This document shows positions 15,355 to 24,017 of a DNA stretch of 39,794 nucleotides, piece after piece (position 1 is the first letter of the stretch; each line of letters opens with the position of its first letter). Both the position numbers and the translations under genes were made by a program. The notes beneath the pieces are model-generated. The model worked only from the letters and a program-made list of their open reading frames with translations, was not told the DNA's origin and made no database searches. The DNA comes from Streptomyces acidicola (lineage in GTDB: Bacteria > Actinomycetota > Actinomycetes > Streptomycetales > Streptomycetaceae). The DNA is taken from NCBI RefSeq assembly GCF_009377235.1, contig NZ_VMNX01000072.1:1-39794 (forward strand). The letters are read 5' to 3'.

Positions 15355-15396
15355 GGGTCTCCCGGCAGGCCACAGTCGGAGCCTGCCGGGAGACCC
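15355..15396. terminator. Bidirectional hairpin between convergent genes
   Basis: A perfect 16-bp stem (15355-15370 with 15381-15396) and a 10-nt loop lie between the dehydratase gene (plus) and the PhoX-like gene (minus). It can end transcription from both sides. Confidence 0.85.
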
Positions 15397-15411
15397 TGCG
15401 GTATCGCTCCC

Positions 15412-16605
15412 CTACGCCCGGAACGGCCCCGTCACCTCGTAGGTGATGCCGCCCGACGAGCTCCCGCTCGTCCCGCGCTGGCTGGAGAAGTACATCCGGG
15501 TGCCGTCGGGCGAGAACGCGGGGCCGGTGATCTCCGACGCCGACTGGCCGTCGATCCGCAGGAACGGGGCGATCACGTCGTCCGGCGTGATGACGCAGAT
15601 CTCCATGTTGCCCCCGTCCTCCGCCACGAAGAGGTCGCCGGAGGCGGAGCCCGTGACGTTGTCGACGCCCGTGAGCGGCGCCGTGCCACCCGTCACCAGG
15701 GAGTCGTCGTAGGCGAGTTCGATGGTCTGGGCGGCCGCGTTGTACTGCCAGACGCGGTTGTCGCCCTTCGTGGTGAACCAGCAGGTGTCGTCGGCGTAGT
15801 AGCAGCCCTCGCCGCCGTTGAAGCGCTTGGCGCCGGAGACCTGGTTGCGGGTGGCGGTGGCGCCCGTGGGGTCGGGGACCCTGGCCCAGGTGACGGGGCC
15901 GCTGGTACCCGTGCCCGCGACGAGCACCTCCAGGGTGCCGGAGGACAGGTCGCCCCACGTCGTGGGCTTGAAGCGGTAGAAGCAGCCGTCGGTGACGTCC
16001 TCGGTCATGTAGACGACCTGGCGGACCGGGTCGGCGGCCGCCGCCTCGTGCTTGAAGCGGCCCATCGCCGCGCGCTGCACGGCCGCGTTCGTGCCCCACG
16101 GGTCCGTCTCGTAGACGTAGCCCCGGTCGACCTCCTCGCAGGACAGCCAGGTGTTCCACGGGGTCTTGCCGCCCGCGCAGTTCTGGCGGGTGCCCGAGAG
16201 GATGCGGTACGCGCCGGTGATGGCGCCGGTCGACGAGAACTTGACCGCGCTCGCGCCGCCGGACGGGTTGATCTCGGAGTTGGAGACGTAGATCCATCCT
16301 CCCCCACTCTCGGCTTCGCTCGACCGGGAGGTGCCCCCATCGTCGGCGTAGCAGGCGCCGCCGTCGGGGGCGTTGTGCCAGCGGTACGAGGTGCCGGTGA
16401 CCGTCTGGCCGGAGCGGGCGATCACGCGGCTGGTGAAGCCGCTGGGGAGTCTGATGCCGTTGGCGTCGGCGGTGCCGAGCGCACCGTAGGGGCCGGTGCC
16501 CGGCTGGGCGGGGGCGGCGTACGCGGCGCCGCGCCAGAGGGTTCCGCCGAAGACGGCGGAGGAGCCGCCGAGTACGGCGGTACGCAGCAGGGTACGACGT
16601 TCCAC
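15412..16605 (-). CDS. Tat-exported PhoX/DUF839 family protein
   Basis: The 397-residue product starts with a Tat signal (VERRTLLRTAVLGGSSAVFGG, cleaved near AYAAPA) and continues as a six-bladed beta-propeller-like DUF839 domain to the end. The family includes the Ca/Fe-dependent alkaline phosphatase PhoX. Motifs such as WNTWLSCEEV, EDVTDGCFYRFKP and VDNVTGSASGDLFVAEDGGN fit the family. GTG at 16605 is chosen because AGGAG lies five bases upstream and the twin Arg follows at once; an in-frame extension to 16674 adds only Arg-rich sequence. About 15 residues (GGTSRSSEAESGGGW) come from a dispersed repeat inserted in frame. Activity as a phosphatase is not certain. Confidence 0.85.
   Translation of the reverse strand: MERRTLLRTAVLGGSSAVFGGTLWRGAAYAAPAQPGTGPYGALGTADANGIRLPSGFTSRVIARSGQTVTGTSYRWHNAPDGGACYADDGGTSRSSEAESGGGWIYVSNSEINPSGGASAVKFSSTGAITGAYRILSGTRQNCAGGKTPWNTWLSCEEVDRGYVYETDPWGTNAAVQRAAMGRFKHEAAAADPVRQVVYMTEDVTDGCFYRFKPTTWGDLSSGTLEVLVAGTGTSGPVTWARVPDPTGATATRNQVSGAKRFNGGEGCYYADDTCWFTTKGDNRVWQYNAAAQTIELAYDDSLVTGGTAPLTGVDNVTGSASGDLFVAEDGGNMEICVITPDDVIAPFLRIDGQSASEITGPAFSPDGTRMYFSSQRGTSGSSSGGITYEVTGPFRA
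16297..16341. repeat. Dispersed Streptomyces palindromic repeat inside the PhoX-like gene
   Basis: The 45-bp segment has CCTCCC (16298) and GGGAGG (16326) arms flanking the core CTCTCGGCTTCGCTCGACC, and ends in GGTGCCCCCA. This word is familiar from many Streptomyces genomes, mostly in intergenic DNA. Here it sits in frame within the coding region and adds a Ser/Gly/Glu-rich loop without a stop. Confidence 0.65.
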
Positions 16606-16765
16606 TTCTGCTCCTGGGATGTGTCGTGACCGCCCCGCCACCGGTCGGCGGCGGGGTCGCGCGACCACGGACACTAGGGGCCTGGGGTGGACATGTCATT
16701 GCCGAGCGATGACGTGGACGTGGTGCCCGCGAGGAGTCGCACCGGGGCCCCGCCGCCCCCTGGCC

Positions 16766-17698
16766 TCAACGCTTCAATCCCTCGTACGCAACTCCCGTCA
16801 ACCGCTCCGACTCCTCCCAAAGCCGTTCCGCCGCCCTGTCGTTGAGTGCCCAAGGGGCACGCCACGACTTCGCGGGCGAGCCGCGCCAGCCGAGGATGCC
16901 CGGCCCCGTGAAGGAGTCGGGGCGGACGTCGGGGGCCGTGGCCGCGTACAGCGTGGGCAGGGCGCCGGCCTCCGCGGACTGGGCGAAGACACGGTTACCG
17001 ATGGACATGAAGCTCTCGGCGGCCCGGCGGCCCTCCAGTTTGGGGCCCGCGGTCTGGAGGTTGGTGGCGGCGTAGCCGGGGTGCGCGGCAACCGCCACGA
17101 TGTCGGAGCCGATGGCGGCGAGCCGGCGCGCCAGTTCGTGGGTGAAGAGGAGGCCCGCGGTCTTGGAGCGGGCGTACGCGGTCCAACGACCGTACTTACG
17201 CTCGCTGTTGAGGTCCGTGATGTCGATGTTGGACATCGCGTGCATCCCGCTGGAGACGGTCACCACGCGTGCGTCGGCCGTGCCGAGCAGCACCGGCAGC
17301 AACAGCCCGGTGAGCGCGAAGTGCCCGAGGTGATTGACCCCGAACTGCGTCTCGAAGCCGTCCGCGGTACGGCCCTGCGGCAGCGCCATCACACCCGCGT
17401 TGTTGATCAGCAGGTCCAGCTGCCGGTGCCCCTGCTCGTACGTGGCCGCGAACTGCCGTACGGACGCCAGGTCCCCGAGGTCGAGCCCCGCGAACTCCAC
17501 TTCCGCGCCCGGCACTTCGCCCACCAGCCGCTCGACCGCCGCCGTGCCCCGCGCCTCACTCCGGCAGGCCAGCACAACACGCGCACCACGCCGGGCCAGT
17601 TCGCGTGCGGTGACGTAGCCGATCCCACTGTTCGACCCGGTGACGACGGCCGTACGGCCCGTCTGATCCGGGATGTCGGTCGCTCTCCAGCCGGCCAT
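16766..17698 (-). CDS. Short-chain dehydrogenase/reductase (retinol dehydrogenase-like)
   Basis: This 310-residue protein is longer than classical SDRs (about 250). It has the cofactor motif TGSNSGIG (20-27), NNAG (99-102), a catalytic Ser at about 149/150 and Y175-x3-K179. The R46 region (ACRS) after strand two suggests NADP(H). The NSERKYG insert before the active-site Tyr and the C-terminal extension match the group of oxidoreductases related to retinol dehydrogenases, widespread in Streptomyces. The start at 17698 has GGGAG eight bases upstream. It is transcribed in the same direction as ppdK but separated by two hairpins, so it is probably its own unit. Substrate unknown. Confidence 0.9.
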   Translation of the reverse strand: MAGWRATDIPDQTGRTAVVTGSNSGIGYVTARELARRGARVVLACRSEARGTAAVERLVGEVPGAEVEFAGLDLGDLASVRQFAATYEQGHRQLDLLINNAGVMALPQGRTADGFETQFGVNHLGHFALTGLLLPVLLGTADARVVTVSSGMHAMSNIDITDLNSERKYGRWTAYARSKTAGLLFTHELARRLAAIGSDIVAVAAHPGYAATNLQTAGPKLEGRRAAESFMSIGNRVFAQSAEAGALPTLYAATAPDVRPDSFTGPGILGWRGSPAKSWRAPWALNDRAAERLWEESERLTGVAYEGLKR

Positions 17699-17775
17699 GG
17701 CTCGGGCTCCCTCCGCGTACGGGTGGGTAACCAGACTACGGGCGGTCGGCGCGCCGGGCACTCCCTGGTGACACG

Positions 17776-17810
17776 AGAGGGCGGCACCCCCGCACAGGGT
17801 GCCGCCCTCT
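17776..17810 (-). terminator. Hairpin terminator downstream of ppdK (distal)
   Basis: A 14-bp perfect stem (17776-17789 with 17797-17810) and a 7-nt loop. It is the second of two hairpins met by transcripts leaving ppdK. Confidence 0.8.
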
Positions 17811-17819
17811 TCTGGTGGA

Positions 17820-17867
17820 CCGGAGCCGCCGCGATCGGTGAGGGTCGGGGACCGACGGCGGCTCCGG
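17820..17867 (-). terminator. Hairpin downstream of ppdK (proximal)
   Basis: Arms 17820-17831 and 17856-17867 pair perfectly over 12 bp, with a 24-nt loop. Together with the hairpin at 17776 it forms a tandem terminator 38 bp after the ppdK stop. Confidence 0.6.
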
Positions 17868-17904
17868 GGTCAGGGGAGGCGGGCGGGACTGTCGCCGCGC
17901 CGCC

Positions 17905-20652
17905 TCAGCGGTGGTCGCTGCCCGCCGACTGCGAGGCCGCCCGGCCCGCCTCCAGGCGCGCCACCGGGATGCGGAACGGCGAGCAGGAGACGTAGTCCAG
18001 TCCGACCTCGTGGAAGAAGTGGACCGACTCGGGGTCGCCGCCGTGTTCGCCGCAGACGCCGAGCTTGAGGTCGGGACGGGTCGCGCGGCCGGCCTGGGCG
18101 GCGGCCTTCACCAGGGAGCCCACGCCGTCCTTGTCGATCGTCTCGAAGGGCGAGACCCCGAAGATGCCCTTCTCCAGGTACGCGGTGAAGAACGAGGCCT
18201 CGACGTCGTCGCGGCTGAAGCCCCACACCGTCTGGGTGAGGTCGTTGGTGCCGAAGCTGAAGAACTCCGCCGCCTCCGCGATCTGGGCTGCCGTCAGGGC
18301 GGCCCGTGGCAGCTCGATCATCGTGCCGATGGCGAGCTTCAGTTCCGTGCCGGTCGCCGTCTCGACCTCCGCGACGACCTGGTCGGCCTCGTCGCGGACG
18401 ATCTCCAGCTCCTGGACCGTGCCCACCAGCGGGATCATGATCTCGGCGCGCGGGTCGCCCTTGGCCGCCCGGCGCTCGGCCGCCGCCTCGGCGATCGCCC
18501 GTACCTGCATGGTGAACAGTCCGGGGATGACCAGGCCGAGGCGCACACCGCGCAGGCCCAGCATCGGGTTCTGCTCGTGCAGGCGGTGCACGGCCTGGAG
18601 CAGGCGCAGCTCGTTCTCGTGCGGTTCCTTGCGCGACTCGGCCAGCGCCACCCGTACCGACAGCTCGGTGATGTCGGGCAGGAACTCGTGCAGCGGCGGG
18701 TCCAGGAGGCGGATCGTGACCGGCAGGCCGTCCATCGCCTCGAAGAGTTCCACGAAGTCCTGCTTCTGGAGCGGGAGCAGCTGCTTCAGGGACTCCTCGC
18801 GGTCCACTTCGGTGTCCGCCAGGATCAGGCGTTCGACGAGTTCGCGGCGGTCGCCGAGGAACATGTGCTCCGTACGGCACAGGCCGATGCCCTGGGCGCC
18901 GAAGCGCCGGGCCCGCAGGGCGTCCTCGGCGTTGTCCGCGTTGGCACGGACGCGCAGGCGCCGCTTGCGGTCGGCGAAGGCCATGATGCGGTGGACCGCC
19001 TCCACCAGTTCGTCGGCGTCGTCGGCGCCCGCGTGCATCCGGCCCTCGAAGTACTCGACGACGGGGGACGGGACGACCGGTACCTCGCCCAGGTACACCT
19101 TGCCGCTGGAGCCGTCGATGGAGATCAGGTCGCCTTCCTCGACGACGTGCCCGCCGGGCACCGTCATCCGGCGGCGCTTGGTGTCGACCTCCAGCTCCTC
19201 GGCGCCGCACACGCACGTCTTGCCCATGCCGCGGGCCACCACGGCGGCGTGGGAGGTCTTGCCGCCGCGCGAGGTCAGGATGCCCTCCGCCGCGATCATG
19301 CCGTCCAGGTCGTCGGGGTTCGTCTCGCGGCGGATCAGGATGACCTTCTCGCCGGAGCGGGACCACTTCACGGCGGTGTACGAGTCGAAGACCGCCTTGC
19401 CGACCGCCGCGCCCGGAGAGGCGGCGATCCCGCGGCCGACCTGCTCGACCTTCGCCTGCTCGTCGAAGCGCGGGAACATCAGCTGGGCGAGCTGGGCGCC
19501 GTTGACGCGCTGGAGCGCCTCCGCCTCGTCGATCAGTCCCTGGTCGACGAGCTGGGTCGCGATCCGGAAGGCGGCGCCCGCCGTGCGCTTGCCGACACGC
19601 GTCTGGAGCATCCAGAGCTGACCGCGCTCGATGGTGAACTCGATGTCGCAGAGATCCTTGTAGTGGTTCTCCAGGGTCTCCATGATCTGCATGAGCTGGT
19701 CGTACGACTTCTTGTCGATCTTCTCCAGCTCGGCGAGCGCGACGGTGTTGCGGATGCCCGCGACCACGTCCTCGCCCTGCGCGTTCTGCAGGTAGTCGCC
19801 GTACACGCCTTGGTGGCCGCTCGCGGGGTCACGGGTGAACGCGACGCCCGTGCCCGAGTCCGGGCCCAGGTTGCCGAAGACCATCGAGCAGATGTTGACG
19901 GCCGTGCCGAGGTCGTGCGGGATGCGTTCCTGGCGGCGGTAGAGCTTGGCGCGGTCGCCGTTCCAGGAGTCGAAGACCGCCTTGATGGCGAGGTCCATCT
20001 GCTCGCGCGGGTCCTGCGGGAAGTCCCGGCCGGCCTCGGCCTTGACGATCTTCTTGAACTTGGTGACCAGCTTCTTCAGGTCCGCGGCCTCCAGCTCCGT
20101 GTCGACCGCGACCTTCTTGGCCTTCTTGGCCTCCTCCAGCGCGTCCTCGAAGAGGTCGCCGTCGACGCCGAGGACCGTCTTGCCGAACATCTGGATGAGG
20201 CGGCGGTAGGAGTCCCACGCGAAGCGCTCGTCGCCGGCCTGCTTGGCCAGGCCCTGGACGGACTTGTCGGAGAGGCCGATATTGAGGACGGTGTCCATCA
20301 TGCCGGGCATGGAGAACTTCGCCCCGGACCGGACCGACACGAGGAGCGGGTTGTCGGGCTGGCCGAGCTTCTTGCCCATGGTCTTCTCGAGGGCGGCGAG
20401 GTGCGAGCTGACCTCGTCACGCAGTGCCACCGGCTCCTCGCCGCTGTCGAGGTAGACCTTGCAGGCCTCGGTGGTGATGGTGAAGCCGGGAGGCACGGGG
20501 AGGCCGAGGTTGGTCATCTCGGCGAGGTTCGCGCCCTTGCCGCCGAGGAGGTCCTTGAGGTCCTTGTTGCCCTCGGTGAAGTCATAAACGAACTTCACGC
20601 TCTCAACGCTCTGAGCCGTGCGGTCTGCGTGGGGTTCTTTGTTTTCCGACAC
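17905..20652 (-). CDS. ppdK: Pyruvate, phosphate dikinase
   Basis: The enzyme interconverts pyruvate + ATP + Pi and PEP + AMP + PPi. The 915-residue protein has the full set of domains: nucleotide-binding (GGKGANLAEM near residue 40; SMPGMMDTVLN), phosphohistidine domain with H468 in GGKTSHAAVVARGMGK, and the PEP/pyruvate barrel (GIGLCRTEHMF) with active-site C867 in GVCGEHGG. The start is the GTG at 20652 (VSENKEP), which has GGAGGAG nine bases upstream; an in-frame extension to 20745 lies in the leader. No PPDK regulatory protein is adjacent. In actinobacteria it can serve gluconeogenesis or PPi-linked glycolysis. The 453-bp leader is unusually rich in dyads. Confidence 0.97.
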   Translation of the reverse strand: MSENKEPHADRTAQSVESVKFVYDFTEGNKDLKDLLGGKGANLAEMTNLGLPVPPGFTITTEACKVYLDSGEEPVALRDEVSSHLAALEKTMGKKLGQPDNPLLVSVRSGAKFSMPGMMDTVLNIGLSDKSVQGLAKQAGDERFAWDSYRRLIQMFGKTVLGVDGDLFEDALEEAKKAKKVAVDTELEAADLKKLVTKFKKIVKAEAGRDFPQDPREQMDLAIKAVFDSWNGDRAKLYRRQERIPHDLGTAVNICSMVFGNLGPDSGTGVAFTRDPASGHQGVYGDYLQNAQGEDVVAGIRNTVALAELEKIDKKSYDQLMQIMETLENHYKDLCDIEFTIERGQLWMLQTRVGKRTAGAAFRIATQLVDQGLIDEAEALQRVNGAQLAQLMFPRFDEQAKVEQVGRGIAASPGAAVGKAVFDSYTAVKWSRSGEKVILIRRETNPDDLDGMIAAEGILTSRGGKTSHAAVVARGMGKTCVCGAEELEVDTKRRRMTVPGGHVVEEGDLISIDGSSGKVYLGEVPVVPSPVVEYFEGRMHAGADDADELVEAVHRIMAFADRKRRLRVRANADNAEDALRARRFGAQGIGLCRTEHMFLGDRRELVERLILADTEVDREESLKQLLPLQKQDFVELFEAMDGLPVTIRLLDPPLHEFLPDITELSVRVALAESRKEPHENELRLLQAVHRLHEQNPMLGLRGVRLGLVIPGLFTMQVRAIAEAAAERRAAKGDPRAEIMIPLVGTVQELEIVRDEADQVVAEVETATGTELKLAIGTMIELPRAALTAAQIAEAAEFFSFGTNDLTQTVWGFSRDDVEASFFTAYLEKGIFGVSPFETIDKDGVGSLVKAAAQAGRATRPDLKLGVCGEHGGDPESVHFFHEVGLDYVSCSPFRIPVARLEAGRAASQSAGSDHR

Positions 20653-20855
20653 GGGTCCCAACTCCTCCGAGGACGCGGTGGCTGCCCTGACGGCGAGGAA
20701 CATACCCAGATCGAAGGCTCCTGGGTACGTCCACTTGCGCGTCATGCGCCTGTAACCACCCGTCCGCCGCTGGATCGAAAGTCAAGGCTTGGCAAGGAAA
20801 GACGACACGATGTGTTCAGTTCTTGAACGGGAGATCACCCACCCATCCCGCCTAT

Positions 20856-20987
20856 CGCTCAGATGAGCAGCAATCCTTACGTCTGAGTTTACCTGATGAA
20901 CGATCAAAGGGTGGCACTCAGTGCCACCCTTTGAAGAAGCGGAACCCGCCCACGATTCGCTCATCTGAGCGCAGCCCCTATCAGGGG
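20856..20987. promoter_or_regulatory. Dyad cluster in the ppdK upstream region
   Basis: Two 12-bp elements, GCTCAGATGAGC (20857-20868) and GCTCATCTGAGC (20959-20970), are inverted copies of each other, and each is itself a GCTCA-nn-TGAGC dyad. Between them lies a perfect 29-nt palindrome (20905-20933). A further dyad CCCCT-ATC-AGGGG follows at 20975-20987. The 453-bp gap 20653-21105 contains no gene. The paired identical dyads look like operator sites, possibly for DNA looping; the regulator is unknown. Confidence 0.45.
20905..20933 (-). terminator. Perfect 29-nt palindrome, possible terminator of the ROK gene
   Basis: CAAAGGGTGGCACT pairs with AGTGCCACCCTTTG around a single C; as RNA it gives a 12-bp stem with a 5-nt loop. 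It lies 173 bp beyond the ROK stop and is followed on the minus strand by a T-containing stretch, so it may end that transcript. Its symmetry would equally suit a protein-binding site. Confidence 0.45.
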
Positions 20988-21105
20988 TGGCGAGAATCAC
21001 GCCGTTCGGGGTGCCCGGATTTCAGCATGCGGACCGGGAGACAGCCCCGGACACAGTCGGAAACACGCCCGTCACACGCCCACGGCCGCCTCACGCCCAG
21101 GCCCC

Positions 21106-22326
21106 TCACACGCCCAGCGCGGCCAGCCGCTCCTCCACGCGCTCCGGCGCGTACAGATGCTCCACGACCAGCGCGCCCGCCCCCACCAGACCCGCCCGCT
21201 CCCCCAGCCGTGAGGTCACCACGTCGAGGTGGGCGGTGGAGCGGGGCAGCGCCCGCTGGTACAGCAGCTCACGCACCCCGGTGAGGAAGGGGGTACCGGC
21301 CAGATCCCCGGCGATCATCAGGACACCGGGGTTCAGCAGCGTCACCACCGTCGCCAGTACGTCGCCGACGTGGCGCCCGGCCTCCCGCGCCAGCGCCATC
21401 GCCTCGGGATGACCCGAGACCAGCAGGTCCCGCACGTCCGAGCCCGAGGCGGCCGGAACATTTGCCTCGGCCAGCTTCCGGGCCACGGCGCCACCGCTCG
21501 CCACGGCGGCCAGACAGCCGTACGAGCCGCATCGGCACAGCGCGTCCGCACCCTCCGGAACCCGGATGTGCCCTATGTCCCCGGCACCGCCGTCGATCCC
21601 GCGGTAGATCGCCCCCCGGACGACCACTCCGGCCCCGATGCCCGTGGACACCTTGACGAGGGCGAAGGCCGCGCAGTCCGGGTAGCCGGTGCGCTGTTCG
21701 CCGTAGGCCATGAGGTTGGCGTCGTTGTCGACGAGGACGGCCGTGTCCGCTCTGCCACCCGCGTGCTCGGCGAAGGCGCGGGCCAGGCGGCCTCTGATGT
21801 CGTAGCCGTCCCAGCCCGGCATGATCGGCGGCTGGACGACACGGCCGGTGTCGCTGTCGACCGGGCCGGGGACCGCCAGCCCGATGCCGCACACCGCGTC
21901 CGCCGGCCGCCCCGCCTTCTGGAGCAACTCGGCGAACCAGCGGCCGAGTTCGTCCAGTACGACCTCGGGGCCGTCGTCTATGACCAGGGTGCCCGTGTGC
22001 TCGGCCTGGATCTCGCCGGTGAGCGAGAGTACCGCCGCGCCGGCGTGACGGGTGTCGAGGTCGGCGGCGAGCACGACGGCGTGGGAGTCGTCGAACTCCA
22101 GGGTGATGGAGGGGCGTCCGCCCAGCGGGGAGTCCACCGGACCGCCGGCCCCCTCGCGCAGCCAGCCCGCCCGGAACAGCCGGTCCAGACGCTGGCCGAC
22201 CGTGGCCCGGGACAGGCCCGTGGCCTGCTGGAGCGCGCCACGGGTGGTGGCCCGCCCGCTGCGGACCAGTTCGAGCAGATCTCCGGCACCGGCATGACCG
22301 CCCGCCTTCAGAGCCCTTCCATTCAT
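21106..22326 (-). CDS. ROK-family transcriptional regulator
   Basis: This 406-residue protein has an N-terminal winged helix (about 10-65; TRGALQQATGLSRATVGQRLDRL), then a sugar-kinase-like ROK domain with phosphate loop (VVLAADLDTRHAGAAVLSL) and the zinc signature CRCGSYGCLAAVAS. Such proteins are sugar-responsive repressors of the NagC/XylR type. The ATG at 22326 has AAGGGGG about six bases upstream; a GTG at 22332 overlaps that site and is less likely. It is divergent from two glycosidase genes with a 119-bp shared region, so it very probably controls them and itself. The inducer is unknown; the HHXC-less, Cys-rich core is intact, so sugar binding is expected. Confidence 0.93.
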   Translation of the reverse strand: MNGRALKAGGHAGAGDLLELVRSGRATTRGALQQATGLSRATVGQRLDRLFRAGWLREGAGGPVDSPLGGRPSITLEFDDSHAVVLAADLDTRHAGAAVLSLTGEIQAEHTGTLVIDDGPEVVLDELGRWFAELLQKAGRPADAVCGIGLAVPGPVDSDTGRVVQPPIMPGWDGYDIRGRLARAFAEHAGGRADTAVLVDNDANLMAYGEQRTGYPDCAAFALVKVSTGIGAGVVVRGAIYRGIDGGAGDIGHIRVPEGADALCRCGSYGCLAAVASGGAVARKLAEANVPAASGSDVRDLLVSGHPEAMALAREAGRHVGDVLATVVTLLNPGVLMIAGDLAGTPFLTGVRELLYQRALPRSTAHLDVVTSRLGERAGLVGAGALVVEHLYAPERVEERLAALGV

Positions 22327-22370
22327 GCGCACCCCCTTGCGTTCACCAACCTTGCATTACATATTGAGTT

Positions 22371-22400
22371 TTGCGTGTTAAATAGACGTAACTCTACGGT
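22371..22400 (+). promoter_or_regulatory. Promoter of the glycosidase operon
   Basis: TTGCGT (22371-22376) and TACGGT (22395-22400) are 18 bp apart, matching the main vegetative sigma factor consensus, and lie 45 bp before the GTG. The surrounding 22345-22400 is strikingly AT-rich for this genome and is the most likely site for the divergent ROK repressor. Confidence 0.5.
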
Positions 22401-22445
22401 AGCCACTGCCGAACCGGTCGGCTCGACGTCCTCGGGGGGCCCTGC

Positions 22446-24017
22446 GTGGACCGCACAACCCAGCTCACCGCCCAACTGCGGGACCGCACGGGCCCACTCC
22501 GCACCTCGGCCCCACCTCCCGCGGCCGAGCCGGGCAAGCCGGCCGAGCCGCGTGGAATCGGGCCCGGTCCGGACGGGATCACGCACGTCGGAGCCGATGT
22601 ATACGATCCGGCGGCGCCGGCCGGTTCCCTGCACCGCAGGGCCGCCCGGGTGCTGGAGGACAACTGGACGGGGACGTCGACCGTGCCGTCGCGGGGGCTG
22701 TATCCGCACCAGTGGTCGTGGGACTCGGCGTTCATCGCCATCGGGCTGCGGCACCTGTCGCCGTTACGGGCGCAGACGGAGCTGGAGACGCTGCTCGACG
22801 CCCAGTGGGGCGACGGCCGGATCCCGCACATCGTCTTCAACCCCTCCGTGCCGCTCGACGCGTACTTCCCGAGCCCCGACTTCTGGCGCTCCTCGACCGC
22901 GGGGCACGCCGCGGGCGCCCCGCGCACCGTACAGACCTCGGGCATCGTGCAGCCACCGGTGCACGCGCTCGCCGCATGGCTGGTGCACCAGGCCGACCCC
23001 GGACTGTCCCGGGCGCGCGGCTTCCTGCCCCGGCTGTACCCGCGTCTGGCCGCCTGGCACCGCTATCTGCTGCACCGCCGTGACCTCGGCGGAGGCGGGC
23101 TGGCCTCGGTCGTCCACCCCTGGGAGCAGGGCATGGACAACTCCCCGTGCTGGGACGCCCCACTCGCCCGCGTCACCCCGGCCCCCGCCCGCTCCTTCCG
23201 CCGCGCCGACCTCGACCACGGCGCACCCGAGGACCGGCCGACGGACCTGGACTACGGGCGGTACGTGTGCCTGGCGACGGACTACCGCGACGGGGCCTAT
23301 GCCGACGGCCGCGGGGACTTCGCCGTCGAGGACCCGGCGTTCAACGCGCTGCTGATCACCTCGGAGCACGCGCTCGCCCGGATCGCGAAGGAGCTCGGCG
23401 CCACGGGCACGGCCCGGCACGCGCGCGCGGAGCGGCTGACGGCCGCCCTGGTGGACCGGCTGTGGGACCCGGTGGAAGGCATGTTCTTCTGCCGGGACGT
23501 GCGCGGCGGCGGACTGATCCCCGAGCGCGGTGTCTCCGGACTGATCCCCCTGCTGCTGCCGACCCTGTCGCGTGACATCACCGACACCCTGCTCCGCACG
23601 GCCGGCGGACCGCACTTCGGGCTCGGCGGGGCCGCCCGTCTCGTACCGAGTTACGACCTCACCGGTGAGGCCTTCGACCCGCACCGCTACTGGCGCGGTC
23701 CGGCCTGGTTCAACACGGCCTGGCTGATCGAGCGCGGGCTGCGGCTGCACGGTGAGCGGGGACGGGCCGACGCTCTGCGGGAGGACTTCCTGAGCACCGC
23801 CGGCACATCCGGGTTCGCGGAGTACGTCGACCCGTACACCGGCGAGGCCTGCGGGTCGGGCGACTTCAGCTGGACGGCCGCACTCACGCTCGACCTGCTC
23901 CACCAGCCCCCGGGGCACGGCGTGACCCCCGTGGGCATCGGCACGTTCGGCATGAACGACATGGACAACATGGACAACATGGACGACATGAGGGACAAAC
24001 GAGGGGACCGGGGATGA
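22446..24017 (+). CDS. GH63-like glycosidase (mannosyl-/glucosylglycerate hydrolase type)
   Basis: The 523-residue cytoplasmic protein (no signal peptide) has an (alpha/alpha)6-barrel pattern. Recognisable GH63/MgH-type motifs are GLYPHQWSWDSAFIAIG (about residues 80-96), PWEQGMDNSPCWD (about 223-235), YWRGPAWFNTAWLIERG (about 415-431) and SGDFSWTAAL near 477. These suit trimming of alpha-glycosides such as mannosylglycerate or glucosylglycerate. The GTG at 22446 follows a G-rich ribosome site. The C-terminus carries an odd Met/Asp tail, MNDMDNMDNMDDM, from a 9-bp tandem repeat. The stop overlaps the next start (ATGA). Exact substrate unknown. Confidence 0.82.
   Translation: MDRTTQLTAQLRDRTGPLRTSAPPPAAEPGKPAEPRGIGPGPDGITHVGADVYDPAAPAGSLHRRAARVLEDNWTGTSTVPSRGLYPHQWSWDSAFIAIGLRHLSPLRAQTELETLLDAQWGDGRIPHIVFNPSVPLDAYFPSPDFWRSSTAGHAAGAPRTVQTSGIVQPPVHALAAWLVHQADPGLSRARGFLPRLYPRLAAWHRYLLHRRDLGGGGLASVVHPWEQGMDNSPCWDAPLARVTPAPARSFRRADLDHGAPEDRPTDLDYGRYVCLATDYRDGAYADGRGDFAVEDPAFNALLITSEHALARIAKELGATGTARHARAERLTAALVDRLWDPVEGMFFCRDVRGGGLIPERGVSGLIPLLLPTLSRDITDTLLRTAGGPHFGLGGAARLVPSYDLTGEAFDPHRYWRGPAWFNTAWLIERGLRLHGERGRADALREDFLSTAGTSGFAEYVDPYTGEACGSGDFSWTAALTLDLLHQPPGHGVTPVGIGTFGMNDMDNMDNMDDMRDKRGDRG

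Noticed and set aside
14297..16699. 800-codon minus-strand frame spanning two genes
   Set aside because: It covers antisense of the dehydratase and a second frame of the PhoX-like gene, reads through a terminator, and has no motif.
17911..20826. 971-codon open frame on the plus strand opposite ppdK
   Set aside because: Antisense shadow of a clear PPDK with all catalytic residues; the translation has no recognisable fold.
22758..23918. Second gene on the minus strand opposite the GH63-like gene
   Set aside because: Translation is compositionally biased with no motif; the plus-strand gene shows clear glycosidase signatures.
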